Below are positions 38,474 to 47,073 of a stretch of 58,189 nucleotides of DNA, in pieces. Under the pieces are notes generated by a model. The model was not told where the DNA came from. It saw only the letters and a list, made by a program, of their open reading frames with translations, and searched no databases. The DNA comes from Pseudonocardia nigra. Lineage in GTDB: Bacteria; Actinomycetota; Actinomycetes; Mycobacteriales; Pseudonocardiaceae. The stretch covers positions 1-58,189 of the forward strand of contig NZ_JAHKRK010000025.1 in NCBI RefSeq assembly GCF_019396355.1, written 5' to 3'. Position 1 is the first letter of the stretch, and each line of letters starts with the position of its first letter. The translations under genes were made by a program, and so were the position numbers.

Positions 38474-39370
38474 TCAGCGCGTCAGGCTGTTGGGCCGGCC
38501 GCGGTGCGGTCCAGATCGGACTCCGGCGACCGTCGCGCGTCGCAACGCGGAGCCGATGGTTCGTTCGACCTCGGTGGCGTCGAAGCCGCTCACTCCCACG
38601 TGGCCGGCAGCCGCAGCGCCGAGCGCCGACCGGACGTCGGCCTCGGGGAGCTGTCCGGCCGCGACGAACCGCCCGAGGCGGGCAGCAGCGCGGAACAGAA
38701 CGTCGTTGCGCGTTCCGACGGGCGCGTGCGCCACGCGCTCCGCTTCGCCGCGCACTGCTGCCGCGACGTATGCCGAACTGGGCTGCAGCATCGGGAGGTT
38801 CGGAGTGCGGCCCTGTGCCCGGGGACGAAGTCGATCGAGCAACCAGTCGGGCAGCGGCTGCGGTTCGGCGGCGCAAACGACCCGATAGCGGCGGCCTTGG
38901 ATGATCGAACCTGGTCCCACGACGTATCCGCCGGTTCCCCGCGTGTCGATGTGTGTCCCGAGCATGCCTGCGGTGTTGCGCAGGTCGACGCCGTCGGGCA
39001 GCCGGAAATAGAGGTGCTGGCCGCCCGAGGGGGTGTTCACGGTCCGTGTGTCACGAGGGATGGACGCGTCGGCCTCGCGGGCGATCTCGGCGAGGACCTG
39101 ACGCCCGTGGGGAAGCCCGATCCGGTCCGGCGCATCGAGGTCGACGACGAGCACGGAGGAGTCCCCTCCAGTTCTGACGCCAATGTTGAATGGTGCCGCT
39201 CGCCACCAGTGACGGACGAGATCGGGATCGCGCGTCGCCCGGTCCTGCCAGCCGCGGCCGAGCGCCGGGAGCTTGCTGCATGGCCGGAGTGGGAAGACGG
39301 CCATGCCCTGCTCGACGATGCCCAGCGCGGATCGCACGAGATGCCGGTCGCGTGTTGATGCCTCAGTCAT
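38474..39370 (-). CDS. Bifunctional DNA primase/polymerase
   Basis: The 298-aa product has GMAVFPLRPCSKLPAL, the metal-binding pair in SVLVVDLDAPD, SGGQHLYFRLP with the catalytic His, and GGYVVGPGS, the Prim-Pol set. The start (MTEASTRDR) is the first good ATG below the GACCACG cluster; the frame is open further up but lacks family likeness. It would convert the incoming single strand to duplex or start replication of the excised circle. It is a homologue of the element 1 enzyme (15036-16034) but has no helicase gene next to it. Confidence 0.83.
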   Translation of the reverse strand: MTEASTRDRHLVRSALGIVEQGMAVFPLRPCSKLPALGRGWQDRATRDPDLVRHWWRAAPFNIGVRTGGDSSVLVVDLDAPDRIGLPHGRQVLAEIAREADASIPRDTRTVNTPSGGQHLYFRLPDGVDLRNTAGMLGTHIDTRGTGGYVVGPGSIIQGRRYRVVCAAEPQPLPDWLLDRLRPRAQGRTPNLPMLQPSSAYVAAAVRGEAERVAHAPVGTRNDVLFRAAARLGRFVAAGQLPEADVRSALGAAAAGHVGVSGFDATEVERTIGSALRRATVAGVRSGPHRGRPNSLTR

Positions 39371-39421
39371 GTCGCCTCCGTCCCTGCGATGCGACACGCT
39401 CCCCCCGGGCGTCGATCGGGA

Positions 39422-39670
39422 CGTGGTCCCTGGTGGGCGACCACGATCGCGACGACCACGGGCGGCGTAGCTGCCTGTGGTCATCACGTGGTTCCTCCGA
39501 GCGAGGTTCTCCGAAACGCCCACGGCTCGATACCCCGTCTGGTAGGCCAATCGCAGGCACGGAACTACGCAGAGGCAGCACGACGGCACAGCACTCAGCG
39601 CTGACCACGCGGGGGACCACGGATCGACCACGCCCCGTACCACGATCGACGACATGACTTCAGTCAGGTG
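39422..39670. repeat. Dispersed CGTGGTC/GACCACG array, candidate operator or oriV
   Basis: CGTGGTC at 39422; GACCACG at 39439, 39454, 39603, 39615 and 39626; near copies TGTGGTC (39477), CGTGGTT (39487), TACCACG (39638) and GGTGGTC (39668). They fill the 303-base divergent region between the primase-polymerase gene (-) and the Tad operon (+), which holds no gene. Several copies next to a primase gene also fit iterons of an origin. Confidence 0.6.
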
Positions 39671-39673
39671 GTC

Positions 39674-40231
39674 ATGATGAAGACGCCCTGCCGCACGACC
39701 CCGGCTCGCACCGCTGCCGCTGCCGTCATCGCGGCAGGCCTCCTGGCCGCAGCATGCAGCACTTCGGTGGCGCCGGCACCGCCGCCGGCTCCGGCGCCCG
39801 AGCCTCCGAGCGCGGAGGACGCCGCCGGCAGCGCGGGTCTCGCCGTCTACGTGGAGTACTGGCGGGTGACCGACGCAGCCCGGGCCGCACCAAGTTCGCG
39901 CGACTGGCGCACGGAGATCGAGACCGTGGCGCGCGGGCAGGCCCTCGACGCCGCGCTTCAGGATGTCGAGAACTATGCGAGCCTGCCGGCCCACACCGTC
40001 GGCGCGATCAGCCGCGATCCGTCGGTCACCGACGTCCAGCCGAACCGCGTCATGATCCTCGACTGTGTGGATCTCGGCGACTCCCGGCTGATCGCCGATA
40101 CGACCGGCGAGGTCTTGGACGACCTCGAGAACCGCGCCGAGCGATTTCGGCTACGCGCCGAAGTCGTCGCAGACGGGAGCGCAGGCTGGCGCGTCACCCG
40201 GACATCACCCGCCTTGGACGAGTCGTGCTGA
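39674..40231 (+). CDS. Lipoprotein heading the Tad operon
   Basis: The 185-aa product starts at ATG 39674 (or 39677) and has a signal peptide with lipobox LAAACS near residue 29, then a Pro/Ala linker and a domain of about 140 residues with a mixed alpha/beta pattern (DVQPNRVMILDCVDLGD). It resembles the small lipoproteins that head Tad-like operons in actinobacteria but has no named domain. Its end overlaps the next start. It probably sits on the outer face of the membrane. Confidence 0.65.
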   Translation: MMKTPCRTTPARTAAAAVIAAGLLAAACSTSVAPAPPPAPAPEPPSAEDAAGSAGLAVYVEYWRVTDAARAAPSSRDWRTEIETVARGQALDAALQDVENYASLPAHTVGAISRDPSVTDVQPNRVMILDCVDLGDSRLIADTTGEVLDDLENRAERFRLRAEVVADGSAGWRVTRTSPALDESC

Positions 40232-41088
40232 GGCACGCCGCGTCCGTCAGCGGTATCGCCGCTCTGCTGCCGTTTCTCGGGATGACCACCGTGCATGCTG
40301 ATCCAGGCCATTGCACCGTGGTCGACGGCGCGGGCCGCTGCCTCGTCGAAGCAGCTGATCCCGCCCGGCCAGGGGGTCCGCGGGACCGGGAGGGCCAGCG
40401 GCGTGACGGTCCCTCGGACCGACCCGAGACACGGGCGGGGTCCGGCGAGCAGGTTGAGCCGACCGATATTCCGGAGTTCGTCGGCGTGCCCGTTCTCGGA
40501 CCGGGCGGCCGAGTCGGGGCCGGCGTCGAGCAGGTGCGCGACATCGCGTTGCCACCGGAGGCGGCCGACAACGTCACGCCCGTCGACCCCGCGGTGCTCG
40601 CCCAACGTGCGGTCGAGCTCCTGACGCTGCAGCCTCCCTCGTTACGGATCTCCGCGACCGACGTCGCTTTCGTGGGGGTTCCGATCTGGATGTGGGTCGA
40701 ACCCGGTGCGGAGACGACCGGGCCGATCTCGGCCACGGCCACAGCTGGCACGTCCGAGGTCACTGCCACGGCACGGCTGGCCGGCGTGGAGTGGGCGATG
40801 GGGCCGCCGGGAGCGGTCGTGCGCTGCGACGGGCCGGGCACTCCCTGGTCGGGACAGGCCGGTCCATCGCCCGACTGTGGCTACGTCTATGAGCAACGGT
40901 CGCTGCCAGAGCGCACCGGCGGCACCGGAAGCTGGTTGATCACGGCGACCGGTATCTGGCAAGTCACCTGGGAGGGCACATCGGGCGGTGCGCCAGTGGA
41001 CGGCGAACAAACCGTCCGCCTCGCCTCCGAGCGGGCCCTGCCAGTAGGTGAGATCCAGGTCCTGGTCAGCAATGGCGGGGATCGATGA
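40225..41088 (+). CDS. Secreted hypothetical protein of the Tad operon
   Basis: The 287-aa product begins at GTG and has a signal peptide (residues 1-25, VLRHAASVSGIAALLPFLGM to VHA). An acidic linker (DREGQRRDGPSDRPETRAG) leads to a beta-rich C-terminal region with paired Cys (VVRCDGPGTP...PDCGYVYEQ) and repeated Trp-containing strands (GVPIWMWVEPG, GIWQVTWEG). It looks like an Ig-like exported fold. It is co-translated with the SAF protein gene. Possibly a surface part of the pilus system. Confidence 0.6.
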   Translation: MLRHAASVSGIAALLPFLGMTTVHADPGHCTVVDGAGRCLVEAADPARPGGPRDREGQRRDGPSDRPETRAGSGEQVEPTDIPEFVGVPVLGPGGRVGAGVEQVRDIALPPEAADNVTPVDPAVLAQRAVELLTLQPPSLRISATDVAFVGVPIWMWVEPGAETTGPISATATAGTSEVTATARLAGVEWAMGPPGAVVRCDGPGTPWSGQAGPSPDCGYVYEQRSLPERTGGTGSWLITATGIWQVTWEGTSGGAPVDGEQTVRLASERALPVGEIQVLVSNGGDR

Positions 41089-41711
41089 GCGCGGGATCGT
41101 TGCAGCGATCGCCCACCGATCCTGTCCTCGTCACTCCGCCGGTTCGTCAACGGCGGTCGTCACGCCTCTTGCTGCTCGGCGTGACGCTGGGCGTGGCCGG
41201 CGCGCTGCTGGGCTGGTTCGTCTACCAGCAGGCGAACGACCGCTATCCCGTGATCGCCCTCGCCCGCGCGGTTCCGTTCGGTCAGCCGATCGAGCTCGCC
41301 GACCTCCGTGAAGCCTCACTTCCGCGCGGAACCGACCTGAGCACGATGCCGTGGGCCGAGGTCGACCGCGTGATCGGGCGACTCGCAGCCACCGACCTCT
41401 ACGCCGGCCAGCCACTCCCGCCGGACGCCGTGCGACACGCGCCGATCCCTGAGGCAGGGCAAGCGGTCATCGGGATCCCGGTCGCGCCCGGCCAACTTCC
41501 GGCGACCCCACTCGAACCACACGATGAGGTGCTCGTCATCCGCTCCGATGATGCGTCCAGCACGGTTCGCGCCACAGTCCTCCGGGTCGGGGATTCGGAC
41601 ACGTCGGGGCGACGGACCATCGATCTCCTGGTCCAAGAGGGCCTCGTCACCAGCCTCGCTCACGCCGCAACCGATGACCGAACACTCCTCGTCCTCGTCG
41701 CCAGGCGGTGA
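41085..41711 (+). CDS. SAF-domain protein, CpaB/RcpC-like
   Basis: The 208-aa product has one membrane helix (residues 26-47, SRLLLLGVTLGVAGALLGWF) followed by an SAF domain (about 55-135: ARAVPFGQPIELADLREASL and LYAGQPLPPDAV) and a beta-rich end. This is the CpaB/RcpC/FlgA-like build found in Tad pilus operons. In Gram-negatives it works at the secretin; here, in a high-GC Gram-positive, it probably holds the pilus base to the wall. Confidence 0.75.
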   Translation: MSAGSLQRSPTDPVLVTPPVRQRRSSRLLLLGVTLGVAGALLGWFVYQQANDRYPVIALARAVPFGQPIELADLREASLPRGTDLSTMPWAEVDRVIGRLAATDLYAGQPLPPDAVRHAPIPEAGQAVIGIPVAPGQLPATPLEPHDEVLVIRSDDASSTVRATVLRVGDSDTSGRRTIDLLVQEGLVTSLAHAATDDRTLLVLVARR

Positions 41712-41715
41712 GCTG

Positions 41716-42462
41716 GTGCTGATCACACTCCTGTCGGCGAAGGGCAGCCCTGGTGTCACGACCGCGGCCCTCGCCCTGGCCGCGGAATGGCCCTACACCG
41801 CCGTGATGATCGATGCCGATCCCAGCGGTGGCGACGTGGCTGCCGGCCTCGGCCGCGGCAGCTGGCCGCCGGCGTCCACTCTGATCGGGCTGGCCGTCGA
41901 GGCGAGGCACACACCGGTGGAGGCTGCCCTGCGCCGGCTCGTCGTCCGGCCCGCTGCGCATTGCCCGCTCACTCTGGCCGGTCTCACCACCCCGGAGCAG
42001 TCCGCTGCGCTGCCCTGGCAGCAGCTCGCGGTGGGGTTCCGGGCCATCTCCGACGCCGATCTGCTGTGCGACGGCGGTCGGTACACGCCATCCGACGGCG
42101 TCGCGTCGCTACTGCATGCCAGCGATCACGTCGTGCTGGTGACCCGCTCGGCGTTGCCTCCCGTCCGTGCGGTGGCGCGGCTCGTCCCGGTCCTGCGCGA
42201 TGAGGTCCTCGCCGCCGACTGCCTCCTGTCGATCCTCGTCGTGGGCGGGGGTCGGCCCTACGCCGCCTCGGATATCGCAACCAACTGCGGTGCGGCTCTT
42301 CTTGGCGAACTCCCGCTTGACCCTCGGGCTGCGTTCGTGTGGAGCGAGGGCCAGAGCCCGCGACGAGGATTCGGCCGCAGCCAACTGCAACGCGCAGCGC
42401 GTGACATCGCCGCTCGTCTCGCATCCGACCAGCCGGCCATGGCTGCCGAGGGGCTTCGATGA
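41716..42462 (+). CDS. tadZ: CpaE/TadZ-like ParA-family protein
   Basis: The 248-aa product starts at GTG (VLITLLSAKGSPGVTTAALA). The P-loop KGSPGVTT keeps the first lysine of the deviant Walker motif but has Val where the catalytic one is expected, as in many TadZ/CpaE proteins. VMIDADPSGGDVAAGLG follows. Such proteins place the pilus base in the cell. It lies between the SAF and TadA genes, the normal order for this family. Confidence 0.75.
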   Translation: MLITLLSAKGSPGVTTAALALAAEWPYTAVMIDADPSGGDVAAGLGRGSWPPASTLIGLAVEARHTPVEAALRRLVVRPAAHCPLTLAGLTTPEQSAALPWQQLAVGFRAISDADLLCDGGRYTPSDGVASLLHASDHVVLVTRSALPPVRAVARLVPVLRDEVLAADCLLSILVVGGGRPYAASDIATNCGAALLGELPLDPRAAFVWSEGQSPRRGFGRSQLQRAARDIAARLASDQPAMAAEGLR

Positions 42463-43847
42463 CAGCGCTCGATGTGCCCACCGGCGCTCCCATCGACCAC
42501 GCCTTGGTGCAGCGCCTGCGGGGCACCGTGTTGGCGAGGTTGTCCGAGCACCCCGGGCGGGACGAGCTCGACCCGTCCGACCAGCGACAGCTCGTTCACG
42601 GGTGGATCGAGGATGAGCTTGGTCTGGAGGCCCGCCGACGGATGAACGCAGGACATCCCCTGCTGTCGCGAGCCGATGAAATCGGGGTCGCCCGCGCGGT
42701 CGAGAACTTGATCTGGGGCCTCGGACGCCTGCAGGCGCTGCTGGAGCTCCCGGACGTGGAGGACATCCACGTCATCGGCGCCGATCGTCCCATGCTCCGC
42801 ATGCGAGACGGCGCTGTTCGCCGAGCTCCGGAGCCGGTCGCCGATTCCGACGACGACCTCATCCAACAGCTCCAGCACATCGCTGCGCACCACGGTGCCT
42901 CGGAGCGTGCGTTCTCCCCCGCGCAGCCCTGCCTGAACATGCAGCTGCCTGACGGTTCGCGGTTGGCTGCCATCCGCGACGTGGTTCCGCGGCCGACCGT
43001 CACGATCCGACGCCACCGGCTCGTTGACGTGACCCTGCCAGACCTCGTCCACACCGGGATGCTCTCGACCGGGATGGCCCATTTCCTCCAGGCGCTCGTC
43101 CGCGCGCGGCGAAGCCTGCTCGTGACGGGCATGCCCGCGGTCGGCAAGACGACACTGGTCCGGGCCCTCGCCCGGGAGATCCCACCGAGCGAGCGCGTCG
43201 CCACGCTCGAGACCGAGTACGAGCTCGATCTGCATCGCCTGCCGCGCTCGTCGCCGTTGCTGATCGCGATGGAGGCCCGCCCCGGATCGACCGAGGTCGA
43301 CATCGCAACCGGACGTAGGGCCGGCGAGATGACGCTGTCCGAGCTGCTGCACCAGACACTGCGGATGTCGGTCACGCGGGTGATCGTCGGCGAGGTCCGC
43401 GGCGACGAGGCTCTCCCGATGCTGGAAGCGATGAACGCCGGCATGCCCGGATCGATGTGCACCCTGCATGCGGGCTCGGCGTCGGACGCTTTCGAACGGC
43501 TGGTGACCGCCGCGCTCAAGGCCGCCGGGCGGGGCTGGTCGGACAGCTTCGTGACCCGGCTCGCCGCGCAGGGCATCGACTACGTGGTGCACCTTCGCCA
43601 TCTCGAGCACCCGTCACTCGGGGGACGCCGCCGGTTCGTGTCCGAGATCGCGGAGGTCACGGACGTGAACGAGGCCGGCGCCGTAGCCATGAACCGCGTC
43701 TTCGCGCCCATGCATACCGACCCCCGCGGCCGGTTCCAGATGGCACCACAGATCCGCTGGCCCTTCGACGAGGCCGGGGTGTCGCTGGAGTTCCTCCGCG
43801 GCCCCGGCGTGGACTCCTGGCCGGTCTCGCCCCGGGGCACGCGATGA
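42459..43847 (+). CDS. tadA: TadA/CpaF secretion ATPase
   Basis: The 462-aa product has the type II/IV secretion ATPase core: PDVEDIHVIGADRPMLRMRD in the N-terminal domain, Walker A TGMPAVGKTTL (residues 223-233), ASP-box-like TLETEYELDL, Walker B VTRVIVGEVRGDEALPMLEA and CTLHAGSASDAFERL with the His-box. It drives polymerisation of Tad pili. It overlaps the TadB gene by ATGATG. Length is normal for CpaF proteins. Confidence 0.9.
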   Translation: MTALDVPTGAPIDHALVQRLRGTVLARLSEHPGRDELDPSDQRQLVHGWIEDELGLEARRRMNAGHPLLSRADEIGVARAVENLIWGLGRLQALLELPDVEDIHVIGADRPMLRMRDGAVRRAPEPVADSDDDLIQQLQHIAAHHGASERAFSPAQPCLNMQLPDGSRLAAIRDVVPRPTVTIRRHRLVDVTLPDLVHTGMLSTGMAHFLQALVRARRSLLVTGMPAVGKTTLVRALAREIPPSERVATLETEYELDLHRLPRSSPLLIAMEARPGSTEVDIATGRRAGEMTLSELLHQTLRMSVTRVIVGEVRGDEALPMLEAMNAGMPGSMCTLHAGSASDAFERLVTAALKAAGRGWSDSFVTRLAAQGIDYVVHLRHLEHPSLGGRRRFVSEIAEVTDVNEAGAVAMNRVFAPMHTDPRGRFQMAPQIRWPFDEAGVSLEFLRGPGVDSWPVSPRGTR

Positions 43848-44737
43848 TGGGTCTTCTCGCCGTGATCGCCGGAGCCGCCCTGGCAACCGCACCGCTGGTG
43901 GTGATCGCCGCGTTTCCTCCACCCGTTCCTGGCCCGGCGAGCGCGCCCGGCGCGCTGCGACGGCGGCTGCTGGCAGCCCGCACTACCGCGCATGCGCCGG
44001 ATCGCACCCGCAACCAGCAGCGAGTCCGGGTGCTCGGCTGGTCGCTCTGCGGGATCGGCGTCTGGGTCGTCACCGCGTGGCCGGCGGCCGGGACCGCCGT
44101 CGCCGCCGTGGGGTTATGGGGGCCGTGGCTGCTCGGATCCGCTCGGGTGACCCGGGAGCGCATCGACGGGCTCGAAGCGCTCGAGTCGTGGTGCAGGCGG
44201 ATGGCGGACACGCTCGCAGGCGGTGGCGCGGTCGGACTCGCTCAGGCGGTGACGGCGACGGCGCCGCACGTCGATAACCGGATCGAGAATGCGGTACAGC
44301 TGCTCGCAGGCCGCTTGCGGGACGAACAGACCAGCCTCCAGGTGGCCATGCGCGAGTTCGCAGATGCCCTTGATGACCGGGTCGGGGACACCGTCGCGGC
44401 AGCGCTTCTGCTGGCGTTGCACCAGCAGAGCGCCGGTGTGGCGCGGGTACTGCGCCAGCTCGCCGACAGCGTCGCGCGCGATGTGCGCGCCCGCCGGCAA
44501 ATCGAGGCCGAGCGGGCGGAGTCGCGGCAGTCGATCCGCATGCTGCTGCTCATCCAGGCCGCGGTCCTGGTGATGCTGGCGCTCGTCCCGAGCTTCGCCG
44601 CGCCTTACAGCACCCCGCTCGGGCAGGTGGTGATGTCGGTGTTGCTGGCCGGGACGATCGCGCTGCTGATCTGGATGCGTCGGCTGGCAATCGGACGTCG
44701 AGCGCCGCGCTTCCTCGGGGCGGGGGTGCGGCAATGA
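43844..44737 (+). CDS. tadB: TadB-like inner-membrane protein
   Basis: The 297-aa product has membrane segments at about residues 3-25, 63-98 and 225-270 and a central cytoplasmic T2SSF domain with RRMADTLAGGGAVGLAQAVT, ALDDRVGDTVAAALLLALHQ and VRARRQIEAERAESRQSIRM. This is the TadB platform half. ATGA overlaps link it to TadA and TadC genes. Confidence 0.82.
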   Translation: MMGLLAVIAGAALATAPLVVIAAFPPPVPGPASAPGALRRRLLAARTTAHAPDRTRNQQRVRVLGWSLCGIGVWVVTAWPAAGTAVAAVGLWGPWLLGSARVTRERIDGLEALESWCRRMADTLAGGGAVGLAQAVTATAPHVDNRIENAVQLLAGRLRDEQTSLQVAMREFADALDDRVGDTVAAALLLALHQQSAGVARVLRQLADSVARDVRARRQIEAERAESRQSIRMLLLIQAAVLVMLALVPSFAAPYSTPLGQVVMSVLLAGTIALLIWMRRLAIGRRAPRFLGAGVRQ

Positions 44738-45603
44738 ACGTGACACTGCTTCTCGCCCTCGCGGCGGGGCTGCTCGTCGGACTCGGTGCTGCCCTCGCCG
44801 TGTCCGCGATCGGTCGGGGACATCCGGTTCTCGCTGATGCGCTGGCGGCGCTCGACGAGCGGACGGCCGGGCCGTCGACACCGCAGGGCCGGGCCTGGCT
44901 GTCCCTGTTGCGGCGTCTTCCGGGCGCGGTACCGGCGGCGGACCTCGAACTGCTCGGTTGGACCCGCGACCGCTTCCTGCTCGGTCGGGCCGGCGCCGCG
45001 GCGACCTACTGCGCGGCCGGACCGGCCCTCGCCCTCGTGCTCGCGGTAGTCGACGTCGGGCTCCCGATCGCCGTCCCGGCTGGCTTCACGCTGGCCGGCG
45101 CTGTCGTGGGGTGGAGTGGCTATGCCCGGCGAGTTGAGCAGCGGGCCGAGGCCGCGCGCGAGGAGCTGCGCTTCGCACTGGTGTCCTACCTGCAGCAGGT
45201 CAGCCTGCTGCGTCGCGGTGGGGCCGGTGTCGCCACCGCGCTCGCACTCCCGGCCCGGCTGCTGGACGACGGATGGGCAATGCGGCGGATCGGCGAGGAG
45301 CTGGATCTCGCCGAGCGGTCCGGGCAGATGCCGTGGGACGGGCTACGACGGTTCGGCGAACGCATCGACGTCAGCGAGCTGGCCGACCTGTCCTCGATCG
45401 CAGCGACCGCCGGGCATGACGGAGGCGCTGTTATCGACACCTTGCTGGCCCGAGCCGAGAGCCTGCATGACGAACTGCTCGCCGACGAGCACGCCGACGC
45501 ACATCGAGCCAGCGGACAGATGAGCACCCCGGGCGCCGTTCAGGTGTTCCTGATCTCGGCGTGGGTGCTCTTTCCGGCAGGTGCCGCCCTGCTGGCGATC
45601 TAA
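44734..45603 (+). CDS. tadC: TadC-like inner-membrane protein
   Basis: The 289-aa product has N-terminal, central and C-terminal membrane helices and a T2SSF-type cytoplasmic stretch (LRFALVSYLQQVSLLRRGGA, LSSIAATAGHDGGAVIDTLL, ADEHADAHRASGQMSTPGA). It pairs with TadB as the platform of the pilus motor. A 25-base gap with GAGAGGGAG separates it from the pilin-like gene, the only break in the run of overlapping genes, as expected where a pilin needs its own ribosome site. Confidence 0.82.
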   Translation: MNVTLLLALAAGLLVGLGAALAVSAIGRGHPVLADALAALDERTAGPSTPQGRAWLSLLRRLPGAVPAADLELLGWTRDRFLLGRAGAAATYCAAGPALALVLAVVDVGLPIAVPAGFTLAGAVVGWSGYARRVEQRAEAAREELRFALVSYLQQVSLLRRGGAGVATALALPARLLDDGWAMRRIGEELDLAERSGQMPWDGLRRFGERIDVSELADLSSIAATAGHDGGAVIDTLLARAESLHDELLADEHADAHRASGQMSTPGAVQVFLISAWVLFPAGAALLAI

Positions 45604-45628
45604 CGGTCAACGAGAGGGAGTGCGAAAG

Positions 45629-45826
45629 ATGAACTGGACGGGCCTGAACCTGCGCATCACCGAGCTGGTCGCGTGGCTGCAGCAGCGGCTGGAACCGGCC
45701 GACGAACGCGGCGGCGGCCGCAACACCGACGAGGGCTTCCACATCTCCGGTGGAGCGATCGTCGCCGGCGCCATCGCCGCCGGTGTCGGCGCTTTCGTCG
45801 CGAAGAAGCTCGGCGCCCTGGACTGA
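45629..45826 (+). CDS. Short pilin-like protein, candidate major Tad pilin
   Basis: This 65-aa protein begins after GAGAGGGAGTGCGAAAG. A soluble charged N-terminal part (MNWTGLNLRITELVAWLQQR) is followed by DERGGGRNTDEGFHISGGA and one hydrophobic helix (about residues 40-60, GGAIVAGAIAAGVGAFVA). Typical Flp pilins have a G-E cleavage site before the helix; here only DEG-F is visible, so processing by the prepilin peptidase at 50086 is uncertain. Position between TadC and TadE genes is what makes it the best pilin candidate. Confidence 0.55.
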   Translation: MNWTGLNLRITELVAWLQQRLEPADERGGGRNTDEGFHISGGAIVAGAIAAGVGAFVAKKLGALD

Positions 45827-45836
45827 TTGGCGCGAG

Positions 45837-46226
45837 ATGGACGCCGACGCCCACGACACCGGCGGTGCCACCGGGGTCGAGATGGCCATGCTGTGGGCCG
45901 CGATGCCCCTGATAATCGCGGCCGTCGTCCAGATCGCCCTGCTGTTCTACGCCGGTCAGCTCGCGCTCACGGCAGCGGAGGATGGGCTGCGCGCGGGCCG
46001 CTACCTCGAGAACCCGTCGCCACAGCGGGCGCAGGAGGACGCCGAAGCGTTCCTGCGGCGCGCCGCGGGCACCGCTCTCGGCGTGCCTGTGGTCGCAGCG
46101 GAACTCGACGCCGACGCCGGGCTGTTGCGCGTCCGGGTCTCGGGTGAGGCGCTGTCGCTGCTTCCCGGAATCCGCCTGCGGGTGGAGAAGGAGGCGGTCG
46201 GGCCGGTGGAACGGATCGTCCCGTGA
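45837..46226 (+). CDS. TadE-like pseudopilin
   Basis: The 129-aa product has the TadE pattern at the N-terminus: GGATGVEMAMLWAAMPLIIA, a G-x-E type site followed by one hydrophobic helix (residues 15-38), then AGQLALTAAEDGLRAGR and a soluble domain. Such minor pseudopilins help start the pilus and are cut by the prepilin peptidase. The ATG is 10 bases past the pilin stop. Confidence 0.75.
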   Translation: MDADAHDTGGATGVEMAMLWAAMPLIIAAVVQIALLFYAGQLALTAAEDGLRAGRYLENPSPQRAQEDAEAFLRRAAGTALGVPVVAAELDADAGLLRVRVSGEALSLLPGIRLRVEKEAVGPVERIVP

Positions 46227-46657
46227 CCGCGCCGGACCCAGCCGGCGAAGCCGGTGGAGGACCGTCTGTCGAAGCGGCGGTTCTCGCCGTCGTGGTCGGT
46301 TTGCTGATCACGCTGCTGATGGCGGTCGGGCGGCTGTCTGCGGCGGAGTCGGCGGCTGATCATGCAGCCCGTACCGCCGCGCGTACCGCATCCATCCTGC
46401 GAGACCCCACCGAAGCGCGGGCCAGAGCAACGACGGAAGCAACCCGCGTGCTCGACCAGCAGGGCCTCGCGTGCGACGAGCTACGAGTGGCCGTGGATAT
46501 CCCCGCCGCCAGCCCCATCGGCACGCCCGCCGCCGCCCGGGCCGTCGTGACGTGTGCCGTGCGGTGGTTCGATCTCGGGCTGCCGGGGCTGCCCGGCACA
46601 CATGAGCTTTCCGCCGAGTTCTCCAGCCCGGTCGACAGCTACCGGGAGCGGCCGTGA
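46223..46657 (+). CDS. Second TadE-like pseudopilin
   Basis: The 144-aa product starts at GTG. PSVEAAVLAVVVGLLITLLM is the hydrophobic N-terminal helix with an upstream Glu at the expected place. AESAADHAARTAARTASILR follows, as in TadE/TadF proteins. The C-terminal part has two Cys (QGLACDELRV, VTCAVRWF) that may form a disulphide outside the cell. GTGA overlaps on both sides. Confidence 0.72.
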   Translation: MTAPDPAGEAGGGPSVEAAVLAVVVGLLITLLMAVGRLSAAESAADHAARTAARTASILRDPTEARARATTEATRVLDQQGLACDELRVAVDIPAASPIGTPAAARAVVTCAVRWFDLGLPGLPGTHELSAEFSSPVDSYRERP

Positions 46658-47073
46658 GGGGCGAGCGTGGGGGCGGCGCCGTCAGCGCCCCAATGGCGAT
46701 CTGCGTCCTGGCCATGATCGTCGTCATCGGGCTCGCGCTCGACGGAGTCCGGGCCGCGCAGGGCCTCGCCCGCGCCGACGCGCTCGCGGAAGAGGCCGCC
46801 CGCGCGGCCGGGCAGGCTCTCGACCCGGCATCGCTGACCGGAGGAGCCGCGGCGGTCGACCCGAGCGCGGCCGCGGACGAGGCCCGTGCGTATCTCACCG
46901 CAGCCGGTGCGCGCGGCACCGTCACGGTCGTCGCTCCGGACCGCATCCGCGTGGAGGTCACGATCGAGCGCCCCACGGTGCTGCTCGGCCTCATAGGACG
47001 CACCGTGATCACGAGCCGCGGGTCGGCCGAGGCTGTCCTGGTACCGGTGATTCCCCAGGGGGGTGCGCCATGA
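46654..47073 (+). CDS. TadG/Rv3660c-region-like Tad protein
   Basis: The 139-aa product starts VRGERGGGAVSAPMAICVLA, an R-G-x-x-x-x-A type N-terminus with one membrane helix (residues 9-32) followed by GVRAAQGLARADALAEEAAR, the usual TadE/TadG-like amphipathic helix. The rest is a small domain with beta strands (TVTVVAPDRIRVEVTIERP). It is the third protein of this kind in the operon. Confidence 0.72.
   Translation: MRGERGGGAVSAPMAICVLAMIVVIGLALDGVRAAQGLARADALAEEAARAAGQALDPASLTGGAAAVDPSAAADEARAYLTAAGARGTVTVVAPDRIRVEVTIERPTVLLGLIGRTVITSRGSAEAVLVPVIPQGGAP

Noticed and set aside
37280..39358. A 692-codon rightward open frame
   Set aside because: It is antisense to the ArdC-like and primase-polymerase genes, which have clear motifs on the other strand.
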